DNA of 64,000 bases from Amycolatopsis camponoti (GCF_902497555.1 NZ_CABVGP010000001.1:4134501-4198500), one strand, 5' to 3'. Shown: positions 7,927 to 16,977, counted from the stretch's first letter. Numbers and translations are program-made. The notes: a model not told the origin generated them from the letters alone.

Positions 7927-9615
7927 ATGCCCAGAATCCCCGCCATGCAAGCGGTCGTCGACGTCCTGGAAAGCGAAGGCGTCGACACCGTCTTCGGCTG
8001 CCCCGGCGCCGCCATCCTCCCGCTGTATAACGCCCTACAAGGCCGGACGATCGAGCACCTGATCGTTCGCCACGAAGAGGGCGCGACGCACATGGCCGAC
8101 GGCTGGGCCCGGACCAACGGCAACGTCGGCGTCGCGATCGGCACGTCCGGCCCGGCCGGGACGAACATGATCACCGGGCTCTACACCGCGCACGCGGACT
8201 CGATCCCGATGATCTGCATCACCGGCCAGGCCGCCACGAACAAGCTGCACCAGGAGGCCTTCCAGGCCGTCGACATCGTCGAGATCGCCAAGCCGGTCAC
8301 GAAGTGGGCGGTGCAGGTCAAGGAGGCCGCGCAGCTGCCGTGGATCTTCCGCGAAGCCTTCCGGGTCGCCCGGTCCGGCCGCCCGGGCCCGGTCCTCATC
8401 GACCTCCCCATCGACGTCCAGAAGCAGGACATCGAGTGGGACTCCTCGATCGACTCGCCGCTGCCGGTGACGGCGGTGAAGCCCGCGTCCGCGCGGGTCG
8501 AGCGGGCCCTCGACCTGCTGCTGGCGGCCGAGCGACCGCTGATCCTGGCCGGCGGCGGGGTCATCCTCGGCGAGGCCGGCGAGCGGCTGCGGGCCGCGGC
8601 CGAGCGCCTGGACGTCCCGGTGCAGGTCACGCTGATGGGCAAGGGCAGCTTCCCCGAAGACCACGAGCTGTTCGCCGGGATGGCCGGCATCCAGACGTCG
8701 CAGCGCTGGGCGAACGCGGCCTTCCTGGAGTCCGACCTGGTGCTGGCGCTGGGTGCGCGCTTCGGCGACCGGCACACCGGCGAGCTGTCGGTGTACCGGG
8801 GCGAGCGGAAGTTCATCCACGTCGACATCGAGCCCACCCAGCTGGGCAAGGTGTTCGGCCCCGACCTCGGGATCGTCTCGGACACGGGCGAGTTCCTCGA
8901 CGCGCTGCTGACGGCGCTGGACGCACGTGAGGTGACGCCGCGTCGCGAGTGGGTCGGGCGCATCGCGGAGCTGAAGGAAGCGCTTCCCCGGCGCGACGAC
9001 TTCGACACTCTGCCGATCAAGGCGCCGCGGGTCTTCAAGGAGATCAACGAAACCTTCGGCGAGGACACGTACTTCGTCACCGCGATCGGGCTCTACCAGA
9101 TCTGGTCGGGCCAGTTCCAGAAGGCGCACAAGCCGCGGCACTACCAGGTCTGCGGCCAGGCCGGCCCGCTCGGCTGGGAGATTCCCGCCGCGATCGGCGT
9201 CAAGAAGGCGCGCCCGGAGGCCGAAGTCGTCGGCGTGGTCGGCGACTACTCGTTCCAGTTCCTCGTCGAGGAGCTGGCGGTAGCCGCGCAGTACGACGTC
9301 GGGTTCGTGCTGATCATGCTCAACAACGAGTACCTCGGCCTGATCCGCCAGGCCGAGACCGGGTACGACATGAACTTCGAGGTCGACATCCACTACGACG
9401 CGAACGGCACGGACAACGTCAAGATCATGGAGGCCTACGGCTGCTCCGGCACCCGCGTGCACGAGCCGGCCGAGATCCGGACGTCGCTCGAATGGGCCCG
9501 CAAGGAGGCCGAGCGCACCAGCCGGCCGGTCCTGGTCGAGATCATGATCGAACGCGAGGGCAACGCCGCCATGGGTGCCGCCCTGGACACCGTCAAGGAG
9601 TTCGAGCCCGCGTAA
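7927..9615 (+). CDS. gcl: Glyoxylate carboligase (ThDP enzyme) with a Glu at the usual Val position
   Basis: This 562-residue thiamine-diphosphate enzyme condenses two glyoxylates to tartronate semialdehyde and CO2. It has the three-domain acetolactate-synthase architecture. Gcl-specific features are CITGQAATNKLHQEAFQAVD, TLMGKGSFPEDHELFAGM, HIDIEPTQLGKVFGPDLGIV, CGQAGPLGWEIPAA, NNEYLGLIRQ and the ending AAMGAALDTVKEFE. Recalled E. coli Gcl has RHVEGASHMAEG, and its Val51 replaces the canonical ThDP-activating glutamate. Here the segment reads RHEEGATHMADG, so Glu50 occupies that place. The protein also lacks the C-terminal tail of the 593-residue E. coli enzyme. Context leaves little doubt about the pathway, but the catalytic chemistry may be closer to acetolactate synthase, or side activities may exist. 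Confidence 0.85.
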   Translation: MPRIPAMQAVVDVLESEGVDTVFGCPGAAILPLYNALQGRTIEHLIVRHEEGATHMADGWARTNGNVGVAIGTSGPAGTNMITGLYTAHADSIPMICITGQAATNKLHQEAFQAVDIVEIAKPVTKWAVQVKEAAQLPWIFREAFRVARSGRPGPVLIDLPIDVQKQDIEWDSSIDSPLPVTAVKPASARVERALDLLLAAERPLILAGGGVILGEAGERLRAAAERLDVPVQVTLMGKGSFPEDHELFAGMAGIQTSQRWANAAFLESDLVLALGARFGDRHTGELSVYRGERKFIHVDIEPTQLGKVFGPDLGIVSDTGEFLDALLTALDAREVTPRREWVGRIAELKEALPRRDDFDTLPIKAPRVFKEINETFGEDTYFVTAIGLYQIWSGQFQKAHKPRHYQVCGQAGPLGWEIPAAIGVKKARPEAEVVGVVGDYSFQFLVEELAVAAQYDVGFVLIMLNNEYLGLIRQAETGYDMNFEVDIHYDANGTDNVKIMEAYGCSGTRVHEPAEIRTSLEWARKEAERTSRPVLVEIMIEREGNAAMGAALDTVKEFEPA

Positions 9616-9630
9616 CACCCGCGTGACCAC

Positions 9631-9665
9631 GGCCGCCGCACGAGACCTGACCTCGTGCGGCGGCC
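9631..9665 (+). terminator. Strong hairpin terminator after gcl
   Basis: A perfect 14-bp stem (GGCCGCCGCACGAG / CTCGTGCGGCGGCC) with a 7-nt loop is followed by TTT. It sits 15 bp after the gcl stop and separates the glyoxylate operon from the xanthine dehydrogenase operon. Confidence 0.8.
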
Positions 9666-9808
9666 TTTCCGCGTGCTCGATCAAGCGGTTGTCGGAAAGT
9701 ACAAACGAGGGCCGTGAATTCACCCTTCTTTCAGGGGTTTTGCCGTGGTCCCGGCCACACCTCAGCGTGTGTACTTCTTCACGAAGCAGCCCCGAAAGGA
9801 CGTCCACA

Positions 9809-10678
9809 GTGGAATTCCTCCGACCCGCCACGCTGGCCGACGCGCTCGCCGCGAAGGCCGCGAGCCCCGGTGCGGTCCCGATCGCCGGCGGCACGGACGT
9901 GATGGTCGAGCTCAACTTCGACCACCGCCGCCCCGGCGCCCTGCTCGACCTCGGCCGCGTCGCCGAGCTGCACGAGCACGGCACCGACGGCGGCCGGATC
10001 CGGCTCGGTGCGGCCGTGCCCTACACCCGGATCATCACCGAACTGGGCACGAAGCTGCCCGGTCTCGCGATGGCGTCGCGGACCGTCGGGTCCCCGCAGA
10101 TCCGCAACCGCGGTTCCGTGGGGGGCAATCTGGGCGCAGCTTCCCCCGCGGGCGACTCGCACCCGGCGCTCCTGGCCGCCGACGCCGAGGTCGAAATCGC
10201 CTCGGTCCGCGGTACCCGGATCGTCGCCGCGAAGGATTTCTACGTCGGCGTGAAGCGGAACGTCCTGGAGCCGGACGAGCTGATCACGTCCGTGCTGCTG
10301 GCCCCGGCCACCGGGCCGCAGCAGTTCAGCAAGATCGGCACCCGCAACGCCATGGTCATCGCCGTCGCCGCCTTCGGGCTGGCGCTGCACCCCGCCGAAC
10401 AGCGCGTCGGCACCGGCGTCGGCTCGGCCGCGCCCACCCCGCGCCGGGCTTTCGAAGCCGAAGAGTTCCTGGCCGGGGAGCTGGACTGGGAGTCGCCGCG
10501 GGCGTTGACGGACTCGGTCAAGCGCCGGTTCGGTGACCTGGTCGCCGGGGCCGCGTCACCCATCGACGACGTGCGGGGGAGCGCGGCCTACCGGCGCCAC
10601 GCCTTGGGCGTCATGGCGCGCAGGACGCTGACCTGGGCCTGGGGCGAATACTGCGAAGGGAGCGCGAAGTGCGCGTGA
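9809..10678 (+). CDS. Xanthine dehydrogenase FAD-binding (medium) subunit
   Basis: This 289-residue CoxM/XdhB-type flavoprotein transfers electrons from the molybdenum/Fe-S subunits to NAD+. It carries the FAD-binding PIAGGTDVMVEL motif and TVGSPQIRNRGSVGGNLGAAS, typical of the vanillyl-alcohol-oxidase-fold domain, plus a CO-dehydrogenase flavoprotein C-terminal domain. The GTG at 9809 is preceded by GAAAGGA, which decides the start; an upstream in-frame ATG at 9575 would run into gcl. The start codon falls inside a TCCACAGTGGA palindrome. It overlaps the next gene by 10 bp. The following genes make xanthine/hypoxanthine the most likely substrate, although the family also covers CO and aldehyde oxidoreductases. 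Confidence 0.85.
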   Translation: MEFLRPATLADALAAKAASPGAVPIAGGTDVMVELNFDHRRPGALLDLGRVAELHEHGTDGGRIRLGAAVPYTRIITELGTKLPGLAMASRTVGSPQIRNRGSVGGNLGAASPAGDSHPALLAADAEVEIASVRGTRIVAAKDFYVGVKRNVLEPDELITSVLLAPATGPQQFSKIGTRNAMVIAVAAFGLALHPAEQRVGTGVGSAAPTPRRAFEAEEFLAGELDWESPRALTDSVKRRFGDLVAGAASPIDDVRGSAAYRRHALGVMARRTLTWAWGEYCEGSAKCA

Positions 10679-11139
10679 ACGTCACCGTCAACGGCGAACC
10701 CCGCCGGGCGGACAACGTCTGGGAAGGCGAGAGCCTGCTCTACGTCTTGCGCGAGCGGCTCGGCCTCCCGGGCTCGAAGAACGCCTGTGAGCAGGGCGAA
10801 TGCGGCTCGTGCACGGTCTACGTGGACGGCGTCCCGGCGTGCGCGTGCCTGGTCGCGGCCGGCCAGGCCGAGGGCCGCGACGTCGTCACGGTCGAGGGGC
10901 TCGCTTCCGGAGACGAGCTGGACCCGGTGCAGGAGTCGTTCGTCGAGCAGGGCGCTGTCCAGTGCGGGTTCTGCACGCCCGGCCTGCTGGTCGCGGCGCA
11001 CGACCTGATCGAGCGCGTTCCGGACCCGAGCGACGTCGAGATCCGCGAGGCCCTCGCCGGGAACCTGTGCCGCTGCACGGGTTACGAGAAGATCCTGGAC
11101 GCCGTCCGCGACGCGGCCGCGAAGAAGGCCGTCCGATGA
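10669..11139 (+). CDS. Xanthine dehydrogenase 2x[2Fe-2S] (small) subunit
   Basis: This 156-residue protein has the two cluster-binding blocks of the xanthine oxidase family. The plant-type ferredoxin site is [15 protein letters not shown] with a later Cys (GVPACACL). The unique helical-bundle site is CGFCTPG followed by [10 protein letters not shown]. The GTG at 10669 overlaps the flavoprotein gene, and the stop overlaps the large-subunit ATG. Small-subunit homologues are usually 150-170 residues, so it appears complete. Confidence 0.9.
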   Translation: MRVNVTVNGEPRRADNVWEGESLLYVLRERLGLPGSKNACEQGECGSCTVYVDGVPACACLVAAGQAEGRDVVTVEGLASGDELDPVQESFVEQGAVQCGFCTPGLLVAAHDLIERVPDPSDVEIREALAGNLCRCTGYEKILDAVRDAAAKKAVR

Positions 11140-13427
11140 GCGCCCCGGCCCGCTCCCCGCAGGAGCTGCACGACACGATCGCCGGCGGTATCGGCGAGAG
11201 CCCGCTTCGCCCGGATGGCACGCTCAAGGTCCGCGGTGAGTTCGCCTACTCCTCCGACCTGTGGCACGAGGACATGCTGTGGGGCGCCACGCTGCGCAGC
11301 CCGCACCCGCACGCCCGGATCGTCCGTCTCGACGTCTCCCGCGCGCTGGCCCAGCCGGGTGTGCACGCGGTGTTGACGCACGAGGACGTACCCGGCGAGA
11401 ACGTCTACGGCCTCAAGTACCAGGACACGCCGGCGCTGGCCGCGGACCTGGTCCGCTACCAGGGCGAGCCGATCGCCATCCTCGCGGCCGACCACCCGGA
11501 GATCGCGCGGCAGGCGCTCAAGGAGATCGTCGTCGAGTACGACGTCCTCGAGCCGATCACCGACCCCGAGCGCGCCGCCCACGACGACACCCTGCCGAAG
11601 CTGCACCCGGACGGGAACCTCGTCCGCCACCAGCGGATCGTCAAGGGCGACCCGGCGGCGACCGCGGACGTCGTCGTCTCCGGCGTCTACGAGATCGGCA
11701 TGCAGGACCAGGCGTTCCTCGGGCCGGAGTCCGGCCTCGCGGTGCCGGCCGAGGACGGCGGGGTCGACCTCTACCTGGCCACTCAGTGGCTGCACGTCGA
11801 CCAGCGGCAGACGGCGAAGGCCCTCGGTCTCCCGCTGGAGAAGGTGCGGCTGACGCTGTCCGGTGTCGGCGGCGCGTTCGGCGGCCGTGAGGACCTGTCC
11901 ATGCAGATCCACTCGTGCATGCTCGCGCTGCGCACCGGCCGCCCGGTGAAGATGAGCTACAACCGCCTCGAGTCGTTCTTCGGGCACGTGCACCGCCACC
12001 CGGCGAAGATGTACTACGAGCACGGCGCCACCCGCGACGGCAAGCTCGTCTACGTGCGGGCGAAGATGTACTTCGACGGCGGCGCGTACGCGTCCAAGAC
12101 CCCGGTCGTGGTGGGCAACGGCACCACGCTCAGCGTCGGTCCGTACGACGTGCCGAACGCGCACATCGAGGGCTGGGGCGTCTACACGAACAACCCGACC
12201 TGCGGCGCGATGCGCGGCCTGGGCGCGGTCCAGCCGACGTACGCCTACGAGTCCCAAATGGACAAGCTCGCGTCCGCTTTGGACATGGACCCGGCGGAAC
12301 TGCGGATCCTGAACGCCATGAGCGAAGGGTCCACTGTGGTCACCGGCCAGGTGGTGGACTTCCCGGCACCGGTCGCCGAGCTGGTCCAGCGCGTCCGCGA
12401 CCTGCCGCTGCCGCCCGAGCCGACCGGGGAGCGCGACATCCGCGAGCTGCCCGGCGGCGCGTCCAACACCACCCACGGCGAAGGCGTCGTCCGCGGCGTC
12501 GGCTACGGCGTGACGATCAAGAACATCTCCTACGCCGAAGGCCTCGACGACTACTCGACCGCCCGCGTCCGCCTGGAGGTGCTCGGCGGCGAAGCGGTGG
12601 CGATGGTGCACACCGCGGCGGCCGAGGTCGGCCAGGGGCTCGTCACCCTGCAGCAGCAGATCGCCCGCACCGAGCTGGGCCTGACACGGGTCAGCGTGCA
12701 CCCGGCCGACACGAGCGTCGGCGACGCGGGCTCCAGCTCGGCGTCGCGCCAGACCTACGTCACCGGCGGTGCGGTCCGCAACGCCTGCCTCGCGGTCGCC
12801 GAGGCGGTGTACGCGCGGCTCGGAGTGTCGTCCGAGGGTATGTCGCTGACCGGCGGCAAGGTCGTCGCGGCCGACGGCGAGGTCGTCGCCGACCTGGCCG
12901 AACTGCTGGGGGACATCGCGATCGAGGAGACCCGCGAGTTCCACCACCGGCCGACCTACCCGCTCGACCCGGAGACCGGGCAGGGCGACGCCCACGTCCA
13001 GTACGGCTTCTCGGCCCACCGCGCGGTCGTCGACGTCGACCTGGACCTGGGCCTGGTCAAGGTCGTGCAGCTGGACTGCGCCCAGGACGTCGGCAAGGCG
13101 ATGAACCCCGACGCCGTCGTCGCCCAGATCCAGGGCGGCTCGGCGCAGGGCCTCGGCCTGGCCGTGATGGAGGAGATCCTGGTCAAGGACGGCAAGGTGC
13201 GGAACCCGTCGTTCACCGACTACCTCATCCCGACCATCCTGGACATGCCGCCGATGCGCGTCGACGTCCTCGAGCGGCCCGACCCCCACGCGCCCTACGG
13301 CGTCCGCGGCGTCGGCGAACCACCGACGATCTCCGCGACCCCGGCGATCGCCAACGCGATCCGCGCGGCCACCGGCCTCGAGCTGCCGCGCGTCCCCATC
13401 CGCCCCGAACACATCACAGGAGTCTGA
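11136..13427 (+). CDS. Xanthine dehydrogenase molybdenum-binding (large) subunit
   Basis: This 763-residue catalytic subunit binds the molybdenum-cytosine/pterin cofactor and hydroxylates the purine ring. Seen in order: the a/b hammerhead domain (LRPDGTLKVRGEFAYSSDL), the GVGGAFGGRED Mo-pterin loop, the QTYVTGGAVRNA segment, the QDVGKAMNPDAVVAQIQGG motif and, near the C-terminus, PYGVRGVGEPP, whose Glu matches the catalytic base of the family. The order medium-small-large with short overlaps is standard for bacterial xdh/puc operons. Immediate linkage to a guanine deaminase and a purine permease supports xanthine as substrate. Confidence 0.88.
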   Translation: MSAPARSPQELHDTIAGGIGESPLRPDGTLKVRGEFAYSSDLWHEDMLWGATLRSPHPHARIVRLDVSRALAQPGVHAVLTHEDVPGENVYGLKYQDTPALAADLVRYQGEPIAILAADHPEIARQALKEIVVEYDVLEPITDPERAAHDDTLPKLHPDGNLVRHQRIVKGDPAATADVVVSGVYEIGMQDQAFLGPESGLAVPAEDGGVDLYLATQWLHVDQRQTAKALGLPLEKVRLTLSGVGGAFGGREDLSMQIHSCMLALRTGRPVKMSYNRLESFFGHVHRHPAKMYYEHGATRDGKLVYVRAKMYFDGGAYASKTPVVVGNGTTLSVGPYDVPNAHIEGWGVYTNNPTCGAMRGLGAVQPTYAYESQMDKLASALDMDPAELRILNAMSEGSTVVTGQVVDFPAPVAELVQRVRDLPLPPEPTGERDIRELPGGASNTTHGEGVVRGVGYGVTIKNISYAEGLDDYSTARVRLEVLGGEAVAMVHTAAAEVGQGLVTLQQQIARTELGLTRVSVHPADTSVGDAGSSSASRQTYVTGGAVRNACLAVAEAVYARLGVSSEGMSLTGGKVVAADGEVVADLAELLGDIAIEETREFHHRPTYPLDPETGQGDAHVQYGFSAHRAVVDVDLDLGLVKVVQLDCAQDVGKAMNPDAVVAQIQGGSAQGLGLAVMEEILVKDGKVRNPSFTDYLIPTILDMPPMRVDVLERPDPHAPYGVRGVGEPPTISATPAIANAIRAATGLELPRVPIRPEHITGV

Positions 13428-13428
13428 G

Positions 13429-13911
13429 ATGACCACGTCGATTTCCGCCGAGCAGGAGTGGCTCGACGAAGCCGTCCGGATCGCGGAGACCAACGTCGCG
13501 AACGGCGGCGGCCCCTTCGGCGCGCTGATCGTGAAGGACGGCGAGATCGTCTCGACCGGCGTCAACCGCGTTACCGCGAACCTCGACCCGACCGCGCACG
13601 CCGAGGTCGTCGCGATCCGCGCGGCCTGCCAGGCGCTCGGCACGTTCAAGCTCGACGGCTGCGTGCTCGTGTCCAGCTGCGAGCCGTGCCCGATGTGCCT
13701 GTCGTCGGCGCTGTGGGCGCGCGTCGACAAGGTCCTCTTCGCCGCCGACCGCGACGACGCGGCCAAGGCCGGTTTCGACGACCGCGCCTTCTACGAACTG
13801 TTCGACCGTCCTCGTGACACGTGGACCGTTCCCGTGACGCGACTGTCCGCAAAGGACGGTTTCGCGCCGTTCGCGGCTTGGCTCGACAAGAGCGACCGCA
13901 CCGACTACTGA
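13429..13911 (+). CDS. guaD: Guanine deaminase (cytidine-deaminase-fold)
   Basis: This 160-residue zinc enzyme converts guanine to xanthine, feeding the dehydrogenase encoded upstream. The zinc/catalytic motifs HAEVVAIR (His ligand, catalytic Glu) and SSCEPCPMCLSS (two Cys ligands) are intact. Length and the terminal SDRTDY tail match Bacillus-type GuaD rather than tRNA adenosine deaminase TadA. ATG at 13429 directly follows the xdh stop. A 15-bp-period repeat of TACTGACCCAC (13906 and 13921) spans its stop codon, apparently a small local duplication. Confidence 0.85.
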   Translation: MTTSISAEQEWLDEAVRIAETNVANGGGPFGALIVKDGEIVSTGVNRVTANLDPTAHAEVVAIRAACQALGTFKLDGCVLVSSCEPCPMCLSSALWARVDKVLFAADRDDAAKAGFDDRAFYELFDRPRDTWTVPVTRLSAKDGFAPFAAWLDKSDRTDY

Positions 13912-14035
13912 CCCACCGCTTACTGACCCACAAGGCCAGCTGACCGGAGCACAACCGAATCGAACGTCCCGCTCGCCCAGGCACGGCGCTGTGCCTCGGC
14001 CTGGCCGAGCACACCCACCGGCAAGGGCAGGACGC

Positions 14036-15487
14036 ATGACCCAGACCGAAGTCGGCACCCCTGTGGTCGACGAAGTACCCGAACCGCCCCAACGCCGCTC
14101 GTTGCTCGACAAGCTGTTCGAGTTGCGCGCCCGGCAATCCACGATCGGCCGCGAAGTCCGCGGCGGCGTCACGACGTTCGTCGCGATGGCCTACATCGTG
14201 CTGCTCAACCCGCTCATCCTCGGCGCTTCCGCCGACATCACCGGCGCCCGGTTGTCGGCCGCGCAGGTGACCACCGCGACCGCGCTCGCCGCCGCCGTGA
14301 TGACGATCCTGATGGGCGTCGTCGGCAACGCGCCCCTCGCGCTGGCCGCCGGCCTCGGCATCAACGGCATCGTCGCGTTCCAGATGGCCCCGTCGATGAC
14401 GTGGGCGCAGGCGTTCGGGCTGGTCGTGCTCGAAGGCGTGTGCATCGTGCTGATGGCGGTCAGTGGCGTCCGCGAGCGGATCATGAACGCCATCCCGCGG
14501 CCGCTCAAGATGGCGATCACCGTCGGGATCGGGCTCTACATCGCCCTGGTCGGGCTGGTCAGTGCCGGGTTCGTGACCCGGATGCCGGATGCGGCGCAGA
14601 CCACGGTCCCGGTGCGCCTCGGGGCGAGCGGGCACCTGCACGGCTGGCCGATCGTCGTGTTCTGCTTCGGTCTGCTGCTGATGATCGTGCTGATGGCCCG
14701 AAAGGTCCCGGGCGCGGTGCTGATCAGCATCGGCGTGTCGACGGTGGTCGCGGTGGTGCTGCACGAGGGGTTCGGCGTCGGCGGCTGGGGTCTCACCACC
14801 CCCGCGCTGCCCGACCACGTCGTCGCCGCCCCGGACTTCGGGCTCTTCGGCCACATCGACCTGTTCGGCGGGTTCGCCTCGGCGGGCGCGCTCGCGGCCA
14901 CGGTGTTCCTGTTCACGCTGGTGCTCTCCGGGTTCTTCGACGCCATGGGCACGATCACCAGCGTCTCGGACGAAGCCGGGCTGTCGAAGAACGGCAAGGT
15001 GCCCCGGATGGGCCGGATCCTGCTGGTCGACGGCGCGGGCGCGATCGCGGGCGGTGTCACGGGGTCCTCACCGAACACGGTGTTCCTGGAGTCCGCGGCC
15101 GGCGTCGGCGAAGGCGCCCGAACGGGCCTCGCGAGCGTGGTCACCGGCCTGCTGTTCGCCGGGACGCTGCTGTTCACGCCGCTCGCCGGCGTGGTCCCGG
15201 CCCAGGCGGCGGCGCCCGCACTGGTGGTCATCGGCGGCATGATGGTCGCCCAGTGCCGCACCATCCCCTGGAACGACCCGGACTACACGATCCCGGTGTT
15301 CCTGACCGCGGCTCTGATCCCGTTCACCTACTCGATCACCAACGGCGTCGGCGCCGGCCTGATCGCGTTCGTGCTGATCAAGATCGGCCGCGGCAAGTGG
15401 CGCGAAGCCGGTTGGCTGTTGTCGTTGCTGGCGCTGGTGTTCGCGGTGTACTTCGCCGTCGACGGCGTCGAAGCCCTCTTCCGCTAA
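14036..15487 (+). CDS. NCS2/AzgA-family purine permease
   Basis: This 483-residue integral membrane protein probably imports guanine, hypoxanthine or xanthine by proton symport. The N-terminal signature REVRGGVTTFVAMAYIVLLNP and the motif SSPNTVFLESAAGVGEGART are characteristic of the AzgA/PbuG branch, and about 12-14 hydrophobic segments are visible. ATG at 14036 was chosen because it follows GGGCAGG. The 124-bp gap after guaD contains a hairpin-capable AGGCAC/GTGCCT repeat near 13979, perhaps an attenuating or processing site. Placement beside xdh and guaD fits purine-base uptake for nitrogen. Confidence 0.88.
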   Translation: MTQTEVGTPVVDEVPEPPQRRSLLDKLFELRARQSTIGREVRGGVTTFVAMAYIVLLNPLILGASADITGARLSAAQVTTATALAAAVMTILMGVVGNAPLALAAGLGINGIVAFQMAPSMTWAQAFGLVVLEGVCIVLMAVSGVRERIMNAIPRPLKMAITVGIGLYIALVGLVSAGFVTRMPDAAQTTVPVRLGASGHLHGWPIVVFCFGLLLMIVLMARKVPGAVLISIGVSTVVAVVLHEGFGVGGWGLTTPALPDHVVAAPDFGLFGHIDLFGGFASAGALAATVFLFTLVLSGFFDAMGTITSVSDEAGLSKNGKVPRMGRILLVDGAGAIAGGVTGSSPNTVFLESAAGVGEGARTGLASVVTGLLFAGTLLFTPLAGVVPAQAAAPALVVIGGMMVAQCRTIPWNDPDYTIPVFLTAALIPFTYSITNGVGAGLIAFVLIKIGRGKWREAGWLLSLLALVFAVYFAVDGVEALFR

Positions 15488-15496
15488 GGAGTTCCG

Positions 15497-15874
15497 GTGA
15501 CCCTGATGTTCTTCAACGGCGGCGCCATGCGCGGCGAACCCCTGCACCACCTCCTGGAAGGAGCGCCCTTCGTCGCGGAGGCGAAGACCGCGCCGAAGTA
15601 CCGGTTCTACGCGGTCGGCGACCAGTGCCCGGCGCTGTACCCGGTGTCGCACGGCGGCGCCGCGGTGATCGGCGAGGTGTACGACGTCTCGCTGGACGAC
15701 CTGCGGGACAAGGTGCTCCCGTCCGAGCCGCACGAGCTGGAGCTGGGCGTGGTGGAGCTGGCCGACGGCAGCTCGGCGTTCGCGATGCTGCTGCGGCGGC
15801 CCTACACCTCGCACGTCGCCCTGCGGGACATCACCGACGTCGGCGACTGGCGGGCGTACAAGGCGAGCGCGTGA
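15497..15874 (+). CDS. Gamma-glutamylcyclotransferase-fold protein related to allophanate hydrolase C-terminal domain
   Basis: This 125-residue protein opens with MFFNGGAMRGEPLHHLLEGA, which resembles the C-terminal domain of allophanate hydrolase (AtzF) and the GGCT-like fold. The amidase domain of true allophanate hydrolase is absent. GTG at 15497 has a strong AAGGAG six bases upstream, and the stop overlaps the glycerate kinase start. In AtzF this domain removes the second carboxyl group, so a role in ureide or urea-carboxylate turnover downstream of purine breakdown is plausible; that is inference from homology and place. A stand-alone cyclotransferase is the alternative. Confidence 0.65.
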   Translation: MTLMFFNGGAMRGEPLHHLLEGAPFVAEAKTAPKYRFYAVGDQCPALYPVSHGGAAVIGEVYDVSLDDLRDKVLPSEPHELELGVVELADGSSAFAMLLRRPYTSHVALRDITDVGDWRAYKASA

Positions 15875-16977
15875 AGGTCCTGGTCGCGCCGGACAAGTTC
15901 AAGGGGTCGCTGACCGCGGCCGAGGTGGCGTCGGCGGTGGCTTCCGGCCTCGCCGACGTCCACCCCGGCCTCGCGGTGCGGGTCCTGCCGGTGGCCGACG
16001 GCGGAGACGGCACAGTCGACGCCGCTGTCGCCGCCGGGTTCCGCCGCGTGCGGGTCCCGGCGCGGGGGCCGACCGGCGAGCCGGTGACGGCGTCCTACGC
16101 GGTGCGAGGCGACACCGCGGTCGTCGAATTGGCGGAGGCGTCCGGGCTGCACCGGTTGCCGGGAGCCCTCGCACCGCTCACCGCGACCAGCGCCGGCACC
16201 GGCGACGTGCTCGCCGCCGCGGTGCGGGCGGGCTGCCGCCGGATCGTGCTCGGTGTCGGCGGCAGCGCGTGCACCGACGGTGGCGCGGGAATGCTGGCCG
16301 CGCTGGGTGCGCGGCTCCTGGACGCCGCCGGGCGGGACCTCCCGCCCGGCGGCGAAGCCCTGTCCCGGCTCGCTTCGGTGGATCTGTCGCGTTTGGACCT
16401 GTCCGGAGTGGACATCGAGCTGGCGAGCGACGTCGACAACCCGCTGTACGGGCCGCACGGCGCAGCGTCCGTCTACGGGCCGCAGAAGGGCGCGTCCCCC
16501 GGCGACGTCGAGACCCTCGACGCGGCGTTGCGGCACTGGGCTTCGCAGGTGGGGCCGGAGTTCGCCGCGAAGCCCGGCGCGGGCGCCGCCGGGGGAGTGG
16601 GCTTCGCCGCGATGGCCGTGCTGGGCGCCCGGATGCGGCCGGGCATCGAGCTGCTGCTCGACCTGCTCGGGTTCGACGCGGCCTTGTCCGGAGCCGCGCT
16701 GGTCATCACGGGCGAAGGTTCACTGGACCGGCAGACGCTGTCCGGCAAGGCTCCGGCGGGGGTGGCCCGGGCCGCGGCGGCCAGGGGCATCCCGTGCGTC
16801 GCGGTGTCCGGCCGCTGCCGGCTGTCCTCCGGGGAACTGGCCGAAGCGGGCATCTCGGCCGCGTACGCCCTGACCGATCTCGAACCGGACCCGGCGCGGT
16901 GCATGGCGGAGGCGGCGCCGCTGCTGCGCCGCCTCGCCCACCGCGTGGCGATCGACTACTTCTCGCTGTCCAGATGA
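15871..16977 (+). CDS. glxK: Glycerate kinase (GarK/GlxK type)
   Basis: This 368-residue kinase phosphorylates the D-glycerate made by tartronate semialdehyde reductase, giving 2-phosphoglycerate in this family. Signatures are VLVAPDKFKGSLTAAEVA at the N-terminus, VADGGDGTVDA, GVGGSACTDGGAGMLAALGA, ASDVDNPLYGPHGAASVYGPQKGA and ITGEGSLDRQTLSGKAP. Length matches the family (about 370-380). The GTG start overlaps the preceding stop (GTGA). The 3' end overlaps the convergent aldo/keto reductase gene by 22 bp. It closes the purine-to-glycolysis route begun at 6229. Confidence 0.92.
   Translation: MKVLVAPDKFKGSLTAAEVASAVASGLADVHPGLAVRVLPVADGGDGTVDAAVAAGFRRVRVPARGPTGEPVTASYAVRGDTAVVELAEASGLHRLPGALAPLTATSAGTGDVLAAAVRAGCRRIVLGVGGSACTDGGAGMLAALGARLLDAAGRDLPPGGEALSRLASVDLSRLDLSGVDIELASDVDNPLYGPHGAASVYGPQKGASPGDVETLDAALRHWASQVGPEFAAKPGAGAAGGVGFAAMAVLGARMRPGIELLLDLLGFDAALSGAALVITGEGSLDRQTLSGKAPAGVARAAAARGIPCVAVSGRCRLSSGELAEAGISAAYALTDLEPDPARCMAEAAPLLRRLAHRVAIDYFSLSR

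Noticed and set aside
13906..13931. Tandem TACTGACCCAC as a regulatory repeat
   Set aside because: Two copies 15 bp apart at a stop codon look like a small duplication; symmetry and position do not suggest an operator.
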